Origin: Rhizobiaceae bacterium
GTDB lineage: Bacteria; Pseudomonadota; Alphaproteobacteria; Rhizobiales; Rhizobiaceae
NCBI GenBank assembly: GCA_027483885.1
Contig: JAIXTO010000106.1
Span: 1-52,190 of the forward strand
DNA: 52,190 nt
Direction of reading: 5' to 3'
Shown here piece by piece: positions 26,066 through 33,959 of this stretch (its first letter is position 1; each line of letters opens with the position of its first letter). The notes beneath the pieces were generated by a model. That model worked only from the letters and a program-made list of their open reading frames with translations. It had not been told where the DNA came from and did not search any database. The position numbers and the translations under genes were made by a program.

Positions 26066-26152
26066 CGTCATCCTCGGCCTTGTGCCGAGGATCTACTAAG
26101 ATCCAATAAAATCAAACGTTTGTAGATGCTCGGGACAGGCCCGAGCATGACG
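26066..26152. repeat. RIME-like intergenic palindromic element
   Basis: 87-bp element with 31-bp imperfect inverted ends: 26066-26096 and the reverse complement of 26122-26152 agree at 26 of 31 positions. Each end is itself a hairpin (CTCGGC...GCCGAG on the left, CTCGGG...CCCGAG on the right). Four of the five differences form two compensated base pairs. The layout matches the short two-palindrome intergenic elements (RIME) known from Rhizobiaceae genomes; exact family membership is inference. Confidence 0.75.
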
Positions 26153-26185
26153 GAAGGAAGCTGAAAGCCCTTTGTCAGCAGTCTG

Positions 26186-26207
26186 AAGCGGGCCATGCCC
26201 GCTTTTT
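26186..26207 (+). terminator. Terminator of the D,D-carboxypeptidase gene
   Basis: AAGCGGGC at 26186-26193 pairs with GCCCGCTT at 26197-26204 across the loop CAT, with five T residues at 26203-26207. It is a mirror copy of the hairpin at 26015-26033. Confidence 0.8.
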
Positions 26208-26234
26208 CGTCTGTCGTATAGGTCCGACGGTGGA

Positions 26235-26744
26235 TCAGCTGGTAAACGCGGTGCGCAACAGGTCGAGCTGGGCGCGAACGCTGTTTTCGTTGTCGGGAAC
26301 GATCGTGTCGTTCGGGCGATAGATTTCGCGGTCGAGCAGGGCGACTCGGTTCTGCAGGCGCAGCGAGCGTTCGACGAGATCGCGGAAGGATTCCGGCAGG
26401 TCACCCCAGCCGGGGGCCATGCGGTCGACGTTGAAGCCGTCGAGACGCACCTTGCTCTTTTCCGACAGAACCTGGTCATGGCTCATTTCGCCATTGTTGA
26501 CGGCGCGCTGCAGGAGCAGCCACGATGCCATCTGCATCAGGCGGGTCGTCAGGCGCATCGACTCGGCAGCGTAAAGAACTGTGGCAAGGCGCGGCAGCAC
26601 TTTCGATGCAGCGCGGCCGGGGCCATCGAGATAGGCCGCGGTTTCTTCCACCAGCGACATGCCCTCGGCATACAGAGCTTTGAACTGCGACGAGTTAGCG
26701 GCGCGGCCTGCGAAACTGACGGTATTCAATACCTGTTCTGACAT
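26235..26744 (-). CDS. rcdA: DUF1465 protein, RcdA (regulator of CtrA degradation)
   Basis: 169-residue helical protein. The order FKALYAEGMSLVEETAAYLD, then RLTTRLMQMASWLLLQRAVN and LVERSLRLQNRVALLDREIY matches DUF1465, the family of Caulobacter RcdA. There RcdA is an adaptor that helps deliver CtrA to ClpXP at the G1-S transition; the same role is inferred here. It is monocistronic, with a candidate terminator at 26008-26033. Confidence 0.85.
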   Translation of the reverse strand: MSEQVLNTVSFAGRAANSSQFKALYAEGMSLVEETAAYLDGPGRAASKVLPRLATVLYAAESMRLTTRLMQMASWLLLQRAVNNGEMSHDQVLSEKSKVRLDGFNVDRMAPGWGDLPESFRDLVERSLRLQNRVALLDREIYRPNDTIVPDNENSVRAQLDLLRTAFTS

Positions 26745-27088
26745 CGAGATTATCCTGCTAACGCATTCACTTGTTCAGGCAATGACGGAAGCGGGCAAAA
26801 AGTTCCGCGCCCCGTCGTTCATGCCGTGAAGATGATACCACTAGCCGAAATCCGCAAGCCAATTCTTAAGGAAGGGTTAATTCCCACAGTTTACACAGGC
26901 TTGCAAAAAAAAGAGCCGCAAAAGCGGCTCTCAAGGTAAAACAGGGAGAAATCAGACCAATTCACCGACTGGAGAAACCGTCTGCGTCCGGCAGAACCGA
27001 ACATGCCGATCATCAACGAAAATGCTTAATATACATTTAAACTTCGCTCTGGTTGAACCGCAACGGTAACACTTCCCGCGAGTGGCCC
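26745..27088. other. Spacer holding the DUF1192 3' region and a possible small RNA
   Basis: 344 bp. The right part (26932-27088) is AT-rich and ends, on the minus strand, at a strong terminator 160 nt past the DUF1192 stop. That distance is long for a simple 3' end and allows a 3'-derived or separate small RNA. The left part (26745-26903) should hold the rcdA promoter; no clear boxes were recognised. Confidence 0.4.
26904..26931 (-). terminator. Terminator on the minus strand after DUF1192
   Basis: AGAGCCGC at 26912-26919 pairs with GCGGCTCT at 26924-26931 across a 4-nt loop; the A-run at 26904-26912 becomes a T-run on the minus strand. Confidence 0.85.
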
Positions 27089-27280
27089 TCACTTGCGAAA
27101 CAGGTTTTCAGCGGCCTTCAGCCCGGTTTCCTTGGCAGCCCTTGCTGTCTTCAGACGCTCGATTTCCGCGTGAAGAAGGGCCACCCGCTCATCCAGTTCC
27201 TGAACCGACAGCAGCGAAAGGTCCGAGCCGATCTCGTGTTTTGAGGGCTTTTTGGGGCGGTCGTCGTCAAACAGGCTCAT
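27089..27280 (-). CDS. DUF1192 family small protein
   Basis: 63-residue soluble protein of the DUF1192 family: MSLFDDDRPKKP at the start, SLLSVQELDERVALLHAEIE (about 22-41) as the helical core, and a Lys/Ala-rich end. Alphaproteobacteria carry it widely; the function is unknown. It starts 12 nt after the YmdB-like gene and closes the CNNM-fau-ymdB-DUF1192 operon. Confidence 0.85.
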   Translation of the reverse strand: MSLFDDDRPKKPSKHEIGSDLSLLSVQELDERVALLHAEIERLKTARAAKETGLKAAENLFRK

Positions 27281-27292
27281 GAAAACCTCGCG

Positions 27293-28117
27293 TCAGCGCC
27301 AGAACTCCGGAATGGTTTCGGAAAGCCGCGGGCCGATGCGCAGCGGCGCGATCTTTTCCGCAAGGCCCGTCGTATCGGATATTTCAACGCCGACGCCGCA
27401 GATGGTGGCGGGTCCGCTGGCGGCCTCGAAACGGCCCTTCGGCATTTTCGAGATGAAGCGGTTGAGCGGCTCTTCCTTTTCCATGCCGAGCGAGGAATCA
27501 TAATCGCCGCACATGCCGGCATCCGACATATAGGCGGTTCCGCCGTTCAGGATCTGGTGGTCGGCGGTTGGCACATGGGTGTGTGTACCCACGACAAAGC
27601 TTGCCCTGCCATCGACGAAATGGCCGAAACACTGCTTTTCGCTGGTCGCTTCCGCGTGGAAATCGAAGATGATTGCATCGGCCTGTTCCTTCAGCGGGCA
27701 GGCGGCGAGGATGGCTTCGGCGCTCTTGAAGGGGTCGTCCAGTTCCGGATGCATGAAGACGCGGCCCATGACGTTTGCCACCAGCACGCGCGCGCCGTTC
27801 CTGGCGTAGAAGATGCCGGAGCCGCGGCCGGGCGTGCCTGCTGGATAATTGGCCGGGCGCAAAAACTGGTCGTGGCGGCCTGCAAAGCTGACCGCTTCCT
27901 TCTGGTCCCAGACGTGGTTGCCGGTGGTGACGACGTCTGCGCCGGCATTCACGGTTTCCAGAAAAATGTCCTCGGTAATGCCAAAGCCGCCGGCGGCATT
28001 TTCGCCGTTGACGATGACGAAATCGAGTTTGAGGTCGGAGACGAGGCCGGGCAGGCGATCCCATACGGCCGTGCGGCCCGTCTTGCCTACCATGTCACCG
28101 AGAAAAAGAAGTCGCAT
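27293..28117 (-). CDS. YmdB-like metallophosphoesterase (TIGR00282)
   Basis: 274-residue metal-dependent phosphodiesterase. Metal and catalytic sites are clear: D8 in LGDMVGK, NGENAAGG at 37-44, GNHVWDQ at 66-72, H154 in DFHAEATSEK, and H179 and H181 in VGTHTHVPTAD. Bacillus YmdB in this family cleaves 2',3'-cyclic nucleotides and affects development; the role here is unknown. It is encoded between fau and DUF1192 with gaps of 10 and 12 nt. Confidence 0.93.
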   Translation of the reverse strand: MRLLFLGDMVGKTGRTAVWDRLPGLVSDLKLDFVIVNGENAAGGFGITEDIFLETVNAGADVVTTGNHVWDQKEAVSFAGRHDQFLRPANYPAGTPGRGSGIFYARNGARVLVANVMGRVFMHPELDDPFKSAEAILAACPLKEQADAIIFDFHAEATSEKQCFGHFVDGRASFVVGTHTHVPTADHQILNGGTAYMSDAGMCGDYDSSLGMEKEEPLNRFISKMPKGRFEAASGPATICGVGVEISDTTGLAEKIAPLRIGPRLSETIPEFWR

Positions 28118-28127
28118 GCCGATCCGA

Positions 28128-28712
28128 TCAAGTGTTGAAACGCCGAAGGCCGCTTTCGGTCAAAACCGCGTGCAGCCGGACGTCATGAGGTTCTGCCGGC
28201 ACAGATGCCACTTCCTGACAATCGAAGGCAATGCCGATGAGGCGGGGTTTTAAGCCTTTTCTGTGCAAACGATCGATGGCGCGGTCGTAATAACCGCCGC
28301 CATAACCAATCCGCTGGCCTGTTGCGTCAAAAGCGGCCAGCGGCACCAGCATCAGGTCGGGATCGAGCACGGCCGCTTCCGGCCCCGGCCCATAGGTGCC
28401 AAAGCCCATGGACACCAGTTCGGCGCCGGGCACCAGCTCGCGAAACACGATGGTCTGCTTGTCAAGAATGACGGGAAGCGTGATGCGGGCACCGGTCTGG
28501 CGCAGCGAGGAGAGGAGCGGGCGGATATCGGCTTCGGAGCGGATCGGCAGAAAGCCGGAGACGACGGAAAATGGCGTCTCGGCGCGAAACGCGGCCTCGC
28601 CGTGGTCTGCAATGGACAGGCTTTTTTCGATGCGCTCAGCTTCGGCAAGGGCATCGCGCGCAAGAAGCCGTTCCTTGCGCAGCACAACCTTTTCCTGGAC
28701 CTTATCCGTCAT
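28128..28712 (-). CDS. fau: 5-formyltetrahydrofolate cyclo-ligase
   Basis: 194-residue enzyme that uses ATP to turn 5-formyl-THF into 5,10-methenyl-THF. The family signature IGYGGGYYDR (135-144) is complete, with MGFGTYGPG near 102 and VLRKERLLARD at the N-terminus. The homologue ygfA sits beside 6S RNA in enterobacteria; here 6S RNA is about 4.6 kb upstream on the same strand. Its ATG overlaps the CNNM stop by 4 nt. Confidence 0.94.
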   Translation of the reverse strand: MTDKVQEKVVLRKERLLARDALAEAERIEKSLSIADHGEAAFRAETPFSVVSGFLPIRSEADIRPLLSSLRQTGARITLPVILDKQTIVFRELVPGAELVSMGFGTYGPGPEAAVLDPDLMLVPLAAFDATGQRIGYGGGYYDRAIDRLHRKGLKPRLIGIAFDCQEVASVPAEPHDVRLHAVLTESGLRRFNT

Positions 28713-29992
28713 GCGTCGGCCAGCTTGCGCACCAGAAGCTTGTCTATACGCCGGCCGTCGAGGTCGATCACCTCGAAGGACCAGCCGTTCCAGACAAAAC
28801 TTTCGCCGAGTTGCGGCAGGTGTTTTAACTCATCAATCACAAAGCCGGCGACGGTCTCGTAATCGGGGTCATCCTTCATGGGAAAGCCCATCTGGTGGGC
28901 AAACTCGTCCACCGGCATCCAGCCGGCCACGAGATAGGAGCCGTCCTCGCGCAACACGACGGCCGGCTCATCGACATTGTCTTCCTCAAAGACGCCGGTA
29001 ATGGCTTCCAGAATGTCGCCGGAGGTGACGATGCCTTCGAAGTGGCCGTATTCGTCATAGACCAGCACCATCTGTGCAGACGTGCGGCGCAGGCCCTGGA
29101 TCACGTCGATGGCACCGGTGAGGTCGGACACGACGGGTGCCTCGCGCATGCGATTGCGGATATCGAGGTCGACCCCCTGCACGATCGCTTCATAGGCATC
29201 TTTCACGAACAGGACGCCCAAAATTTCGTCGGACGAGCCGTTGCGCACGGGAAGGCGCGAGCGCGGTGTGTTGCGCAACTGTTCGCGGATCTCTGCAAGA
29301 TCGTCCTCGATGTCGATCACCTCGACGTCGCGGCGCGGGGTCATCAGGCCGCGGGCGGTGCGGTCGGCAAGGCGCATGACGCCGGAGATCATCGCGGATT
29401 CTTCCGATTCGATCACGCCGGCGCTGTGGGCTTCGGCAAGAACGCTGCGGATTTCCTCGTCCGTCACCCGGTCGTTCGACTGGCCCTGCTGGCCAAGGAG
29501 CTTCAGCACGGCGCGTCCGGACGCATCCAGCAGCCAGACGAGAGGAAGCGAGATTTTTGACAGGATCACCATGGCGGGCGCCACGCGCGCTGCGACATTT
29601 TCCGGCGCGCGAAGCGCAATCTGCTTGGGCACCAGCTCGCCGACGATCAGCGACAGATAGGTGATGGCGACAACAACCGTGCCGACGCCGAGGCCATCGG
29701 ACATGGCAGGCGACAGTCCCTGCGTCTCCAGCCAGCCGGCGAGGCGCGCACCCAGCGTTGCACCCGAAAAGGCGCCGGAGAGCACGCCGACCAGCGTGAT
29801 GCCGATCTGCACGGTGGAGAGGAAGCGCCCGGGGTTTTCCGCAAGGCGCATGGCCATGGTGGCGCTTTTATTGCCCTGTTCGGCCATCATCTTCAGGCGG
29901 ATGGTGCGCGATGAGACAACCGCCAGTTCCGACATGGCAAGAACGCCGTTCAGAATGGTAAGGCAGACGACAATCAGAATTTCGGTGAACAA
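28709..29992 (-). CDS. CNNM/CorC-type membrane protein with CBS domains (hemolysin C-like)
   Basis: 427-residue inner-membrane protein. The N-terminal DUF21 transmembrane domain spans about 1-150 (GELVPKQIALRAPE near 118), a CBS pair spans about 215-335 (GLMTPRRDVEVID, then GIVTSGDILEAITG), and a CorC_HlyC domain follows (about 350-425). Such proteins are linked to Mg/Co transport or resistance. I chose the TTG at 29992, which has GAAGAG 6 nt upstream and starts just before the first helix; the longer frame to a GTG at 30031 has no ribosome site. It is the first gene of the fau operon. Confidence 0.88.
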   Translation of the reverse strand: MFTEILIVVCLTILNGVLAMSELAVVSSRTIRLKMMAEQGNKSATMAMRLAENPGRFLSTVQIGITLVGVLSGAFSGATLGARLAGWLETQGLSPAMSDGLGVGTVVVAITYLSLIVGELVPKQIALRAPENVAARVAPAMVILSKISLPLVWLLDASGRAVLKLLGQQGQSNDRVTDEEIRSVLAEAHSAGVIESEESAMISGVMRLADRTARGLMTPRRDVEVIDIEDDLAEIREQLRNTPRSRLPVRNGSSDEILGVLFVKDAYEAIVQGVDLDIRNRMREAPVVSDLTGAIDVIQGLRRTSAQMVLVYDEYGHFEGIVTSGDILEAITGVFEEDNVDEPAVVLREDGSYLVAGWMPVDEFAHQMGFPMKDDPDYETVAGFVIDELKHLPQLGESFVWNGWSFEVIDLDGRRIDKLLVRKLADA

Positions 29993-30162
29993 GAGACACT
30001 CTTCGGTTGCCGTCAGGGACCTTGGCCGCACACGCTGCGGCGATCCCGGATCAGCACGCTAACCGGCCGATCCTGCCGGCCAAAACCCGCACAAGAATCT
30101 TGCGGGGTGGCAGGCTGACGTTGCGGCAATCTTAGCGGCGCAGCCTTTGCATTGCAACAGGA

Positions 30163-31209
30163 TCAGCCGGGATTGGCCGCCAGTTCAATGCTGAGTTCTG
30201 CCCGCGTGCCGACTGCACAGGGCACATAACGAATGGCGGAACCCAGCGTGGTGGCCATGGAGCGCACGATCCGGCTGCCAAGACCGGTGCCTTTCGGGCT
30301 CGATCCTTCCTCCAGCCCAACGCCATCATCCTCGACGGCCAGCAGCGCCTCGTTGTCGCCCTGGCGCGTGAGCGTTACCCGTACTTCGCCCTCGACACCT
30401 GCCGGATAGGCATATTTGATGGCATTGGTCAGAAGTTCGGTAACGATCATGCCGACGGAAACGGCGCGGTCTGAGGTGAGCGAGACCGGCTCGGCCGTCA
30501 GGCGGATCGATGGCCCCTGGCTTTCCACATTGACGGAACTTTGTACCTCCTGCACCAGCGTGCCGAGATATTTGTCCATCTCGACATGGCGCACGTCGTC
30601 GGAGGTGTAGAGGCTGCGATGCATGCCGGCGATGGCTGATATACGTGCCTGCGTTTCCGACAGCGCCTCGCGCACGGTCTCGTCGCGGCTGTTGGTGGCC
30701 TGCAGGCGGATCAGGGCGGCAACCAGCGCCAGACTGTTGGCCACGCGATGGTTGACTTCGGCCAAGAGAACCTCGGCGCGCTCCTTGCCCAGGCGTATCT
30801 CCTGTTCGGCGCGCTCTTTTGCGCGGCGAAGCTCGGCGGTGGCAATCGCGTGCGTCAGCGCGCTGTCCATCAGCGACCAGAATTCGTCGCCGACGGTCTT
30901 GATCACATAGTCCGAGGCGCCGCTCTTTAAGGCATCGACGGCAATCGTTGCCTCGCTGGACCCGGTGACATAGATCGTCGGCACCTTGATCCCGCGGTTG
31001 TTGAATGCCTTCAGAATATCAAGCCCGGTTTCGGCGCGCAGATAATGATCGAGCACCACGGCATCGAACTTCTCCGCACCCAGCGCTGCAAGGCAGCTTT
31101 CCCCGTCGAGGACATGGCTTACAGTGTAGCCGACGCGACCGAGAGACCGTTGCGCGAGACGCCCGAGCGCCACGTCGTCGTCAACATAAAGGATGGTCTT
31201 CTGCGGCAT
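30163..31209 (-). CDS. Receiver-HisKA_2/HWE-type sensor histidine kinase
   Basis: 348-residue hybrid with the receiver first. The receiver spans about 1-120 with phospho-acceptor D54 in VVLDHYL and conserved VTGSSE. The phosphotransfer domain follows with H154 in AEVNHRVANSLALVAALI, the HisKA_2-type box, and then an ATPase domain with ELLTNAIKYAYP, VEDDGVGL and GTGLGSRIV. There is no membrane segment, so it is cytosolic and likely takes input through its receiver. It lies 16 nt downstream of the single-domain regulator. A frame open to 31359 is ignored because the domain starts at 31209. Confidence 0.9.
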   Translation of the reverse strand: MPQKTILYVDDDVALGRLAQRSLGRVGYTVSHVLDGESCLAALGAEKFDAVVLDHYLRAETGLDILKAFNNRGIKVPTIYVTGSSEATIAVDALKSGASDYVIKTVGDEFWSLMDSALTHAIATAELRRAKERAEQEIRLGKERAEVLLAEVNHRVANSLALVAALIRLQATNSRDETVREALSETQARISAIAGMHRSLYTSDDVRHVEMDKYLGTLVQEVQSSVNVESQGPSIRLTAEPVSLTSDRAVSVGMIVTELLTNAIKYAYPAGVEGEVRVTLTRQGDNEALLAVEDDGVGLEEGSSPKGTGLGSRIVRSMATTLGSAIRYVPCAVGTRAELSIELAANPG

Positions 31210-31225
31210 CGGCTCCACGGGATGT

Positions 31226-31663
31226 TCAGGGTATTTGCATGACGGAGAAGAACAGGCCCAACTGCCGGATGGCATTTGCAAAGCTGTCGTAGTCCACCGG
31301 CTTGGTGATGTAAACATTGGCGCCCATATCGTAACAGCGCTGGATCTCGCGCTCGTCATCCGTCGTCGTCAGGATCACCACCGGCAGGCGCTTGGCATGC
31401 GCGTTGGATTTCACCTTTTCCAGAATGTCGAGGCCCGACATGTCCGGCAGGTTGAGATCGAGCAGGATCAGCATGTAGCGGTTCTGGATATTGTCGCCGG
31501 TCCGATCCGTGCCGAGAATATAGTCGAGCGCCGCATTGCCGTTGGTGAACGGCACGATCTCGTTGTTGACGCCGGCACGGCGCACGTTCTTTTCGATGAG
31601 GCGCGCGTGGCCCTCATCATCCTCGACCATCACGATGGTGACTTCGCGGCCTGCTGCCTTCAT
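31226..31663 (-). CDS. Single-domain response regulator (Rcp1-like)
   Basis: 145-residue stand-alone receiver with the acidic pair in VMVEDDEGHA, phospho-acceptor D69 in LLDLNLPDMSG, LTTTDDE and K121 in YITKPVD. It has no output domain, so it should relay phosphate between kinases. Its ATG overlaps the stop of the upstream CHASE3 kinase by 4 nt, and the hybrid kinase follows at 16 nt, giving a likely phosphorelay order kinase, receiver, receiver-kinase. Confidence 0.92.
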   Translation of the reverse strand: MKAAGREVTIVMVEDDEGHARLIEKNVRRAGVNNEIVPFTNGNAALDYILGTDRTGDNIQNRYMLILLDLNLPDMSGLDILEKVKSNAHAKRLPVVILTTTDDEREIQRCYDMGANVYITKPVDYDSFANAIRQLGLFFSVMQIP

Positions 31664-33162
31664 GACCCGTTACTCCTGACATACTGGGATAAATCCATCG
31701 GCAGGCGGATGATGAAGGTGGATCCGCCGCCAAGCGTCGATGTCACCGTAATTTCCCCGCCTAAATTTCTGACTAATGATCGGACATGCGCAAGGCCAAT
31801 GCCTTCTCCCGGGCTGTTCTGCAGGCCGGAGCGGCGGAAAAGCTCGAATACCCGCTCATGATCTTCCGGTGCGATGCCGCGCCCATTGTCCGACACTTCG
31901 ATGCGAAGCGCGGTTCGCCCGACAGCAAACGCCCGCACAATAAGATTGAGCGCCCGTGAAGGGTCCTTGTATTTGACGGCATTGTCAAACAGGTTGCCGA
32001 AGATTTGCTCCAGCGAAAACCGGTCGGTGATCAGCGCGCGTGCCGCAGACACCGAAATCGACACCTCGCCGCCGCCTTCGGTCACCTGATGATTGATACT
32101 GTCTGCGGTGGCTTCCAGGAGAGACTGAAGGTCGATGCGTTCCGGCTTCAGATCACGGCGCCCATCGCGGGAAATCTTCAGGATGGCGTTGATCAGGCCG
32201 TCCATCTTCTTCGTCGAGGAGCGAATAAACGAGATCGCTTCCGGCAGATCTTCCTCCACCGCAAGACGTGCCTCGCGCACCTCGTCGTCACGCAGCGTTT
32301 GCGTGTTTTCAGCCAACACGTAAGCACGGATGGATTTCAGCGTCTGTTCCAGCTCGCTGGTGAAGCCCATGATATTGACGAGCGGCGCACGCAGGTCGTG
32401 CGAGACGATATAGGCATAACGCTGGATTTCGCGATTGGCCTGAATGAGGTCTTCGGTACGCTCATTGACGCGCTCCTCAAGGCCGGCATTCAGCTCCTCC
32501 ACCTCGCTATGGGCGCGCGAAAGCTCGCGCACATGCTGCATGACAACGAAGATTGCACCGCCGACAACCGCCATGATCACCAGGCCGCCGCCGATGGTGA
32601 ACCATTGCAGCATGGTGGCGACGTCGCGCAGTTCCTGCACGCCGGAGGTCAGCTTGCGGTCGAGATCCTGGATCAGCGACGAGAGCTTGCTGCTGATCTC
32701 GTCCATCAGCTGGCGCCCTTCGGCATTGCGCACGATGTTGATGGCATCGTCGAACCGGCCGCTTGTGGCCAGATCCACGGTCGATTTCAACTCTTTGACC
32801 TTTGCGGCCAGCAGTGCGTCGAATTCGTCCATGGAAAAACGCACGGCAGTCTGGCCGGCATAGGCCTGTTCCAGCCGCTGTCGCTGGTCTGCCATGCCCT
32901 GGGCGGCGGCGGTGTAGGGCTTGAGAAAGCTCTCGTCACCGGTAATCAGATAGCCGCGCTGGCCGGCTTCCGCCGAGCGCAGGTAAAGCAGCGTATCGGC
33001 GGCAGCGCTGCGCAGCGCCCGAAGACGCACGACATCATCGAAATAGGTCTGCGTCATGCGCGACAGCACGACGGATGAAATGACGATAGCCGCCAGAACC
33101 GCAGCGCCTATCATGAGCATCAGCAGTGATGAGCGCGCGAGCTTTGTATTTGAAAATGGCAT
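31660..33162 (-). CDS. Membrane sensor histidine kinase with CHASE3-like domain
   Basis: 500-residue kinase. A first membrane helix lies at about 13-34, a periplasmic CHASE3-like helical domain at about 38-185 (AEAGQRGYLITGDESFLKPY is the typical motif), and a second helix at about 187-208. A coiled-coil linker leads to the HisKA domain with H255 in IVSHDLRAPL, and an ATPase domain follows with GNLFDNAVKYKDP, VSDNGRGI and GEGIGLAHV. The C-terminal layout resembles phytochrome-type kinases that pair with Rcp1 receivers, but no GAF or PHY domain is present. It leads the sensory operon. Confidence 0.92.
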   Translation of the reverse strand: MPFSNTKLARSSLLMLMIGAAVLAAIVISSVVLSRMTQTYFDDVVRLRALRSAAADTLLYLRSAEAGQRGYLITGDESFLKPYTAAAQGMADQRQRLEQAYAGQTAVRFSMDEFDALLAAKVKELKSTVDLATSGRFDDAINIVRNAEGRQLMDEISSKLSSLIQDLDRKLTSGVQELRDVATMLQWFTIGGGLVIMAVVGGAIFVVMQHVRELSRAHSEVEELNAGLEERVNERTEDLIQANREIQRYAYIVSHDLRAPLVNIMGFTSELEQTLKSIRAYVLAENTQTLRDDEVREARLAVEEDLPEAISFIRSSTKKMDGLINAILKISRDGRRDLKPERIDLQSLLEATADSINHQVTEGGGEVSISVSAARALITDRFSLEQIFGNLFDNAVKYKDPSRALNLIVRAFAVGRTALRIEVSDNGRGIAPEDHERVFELFRRSGLQNSPGEGIGLAHVRSLVRNLGGEITVTSTLGGGSTFIIRLPMDLSQYVRSNGS

Positions 33163-33251
33163 TTTACGCGAAAAACCTGTCCCGTGGTTGCGGGAAATGG
33201 ATCAGTACCCGCAAACTTCAAGGGTTGCAGGGGAGGGTTGCTTCGCATTTT

Positions 33252-33265
33252 CAAGCAATTGCTTG
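33252..33265. promoter_or_regulatory. Perfect 14-bp palindrome upstream of the sensory operon
   Basis: CAAGCAATTGCTTG is a perfect 14-bp palindrome about 90 bp before the CHASE3 kinase start and downstream of 6S RNA. It has no T-tract and could be a regulator-binding site. Confidence 0.3.
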
Positions 33266-33345
33266 CGCGGTATTTCGCGCGCCCCCGGACAAGACGGTCT
33301 CTCTGTGCAATTGCGCCGCAAAAGCACAAAATGGGCCGGCCGGAA

Positions 33346-33511
33346 GGGATAGGTTGCGATCCACGGCGACCGATGGATTTTTACGATCCTGGGTGCCTAC
33401 AAACGTAGGTGGGCGCCATATGTCCAAGCCCACGGGCCTGGTCAGGGACAGCTCCCTTTGGATCGAGTATGGCCCCAGGGATTGTGGTTCCTGTCGGGAA
33501 GCGCAGACCGC
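33346..33511 (-). ncRNA. ssrS: 6S RNA
   Basis: About 165-nt structured RNA directly downstream of zapA on the same strand, the classical site of ssrS. Its ends pair: 5' GGU(C)UGCG near 33508-33501 with 3' CGCAACC at 33352-33358. The long rod shape is supported by a hairpin with CACCUACG...GUAGG near 33390-33410 and CCCUGGGGCC near 33480. A -10 box TATATT at 33518-33523 predicts a start near 33511. 6S RNA binds the housekeeping RNA polymerase by mimicking an open promoter. The exact 3' end is uncertain. Confidence 0.82.
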
Positions 33512-33558
33512 ATCAGCAATATAGGTGAGGATTGGTGTCGCCGCCAGTGGCCTTGACG

Positions 33559-33936
33559 TTAATTCGTCGGAGCCTGCGGCCGGGCGTTGAGCTTTGCGGT
33601 AATGCCGTTCAGCCGGGCGGCCAGTTCGCCAATGGCCGAGGCGATGGCCTGCTCGCTCTGCTGCTGCTGTTCGACAGCGCCCTCACGGGTAACGCGCAGG
33701 CCGGCCAGCTCCTTTTCCAGCGCTGCAATCTTGCGTTCGGCCTCCGCCAGTTCGTCCATCACCATGATGCCAGCCATGACGGTGACGCGCAGGTCGCCAA
33801 TTTCGCCAAACTGGCTTTTCAGGTGCCCGACATAGCGGTCGAAACGCGCGGCGAGATCTTCCAGATGGCCCTGCTGGCCTTCCTCGCAGGCCATACGATA
33901 GGCCTTGCCGTCGATCATCACTGTGACTTGCGCCAT
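33559..33936 (-). CDS. zapA: Cell division protein ZapA
   Basis: 125-residue cytoplasmic protein that binds and crosslinks FtsZ filaments at the division ring. It begins with the ZapA beta-strand pattern MAQVTVMIDGKAYRMACEEG, then LEDLAARFDRYVGHLK and a long coiled coil (about 60-110). It is slightly longer than E. coli ZapA. It follows the DUF4164 gene at 23 nt and precedes 6S RNA. Confidence 0.92.
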   Translation of the reverse strand: MAQVTVMIDGKAYRMACEEGQQGHLEDLAARFDRYVGHLKSQFGEIGDLRVTVMAGIMVMDELAEAERKIAALEKELAGLRVTREGAVEQQQQSEQAIASAIGELAARLNGITAKLNARPQAPTN

Positions 33937-33959
33937 GCGTCTGGCCTACTTTCTGCTGG

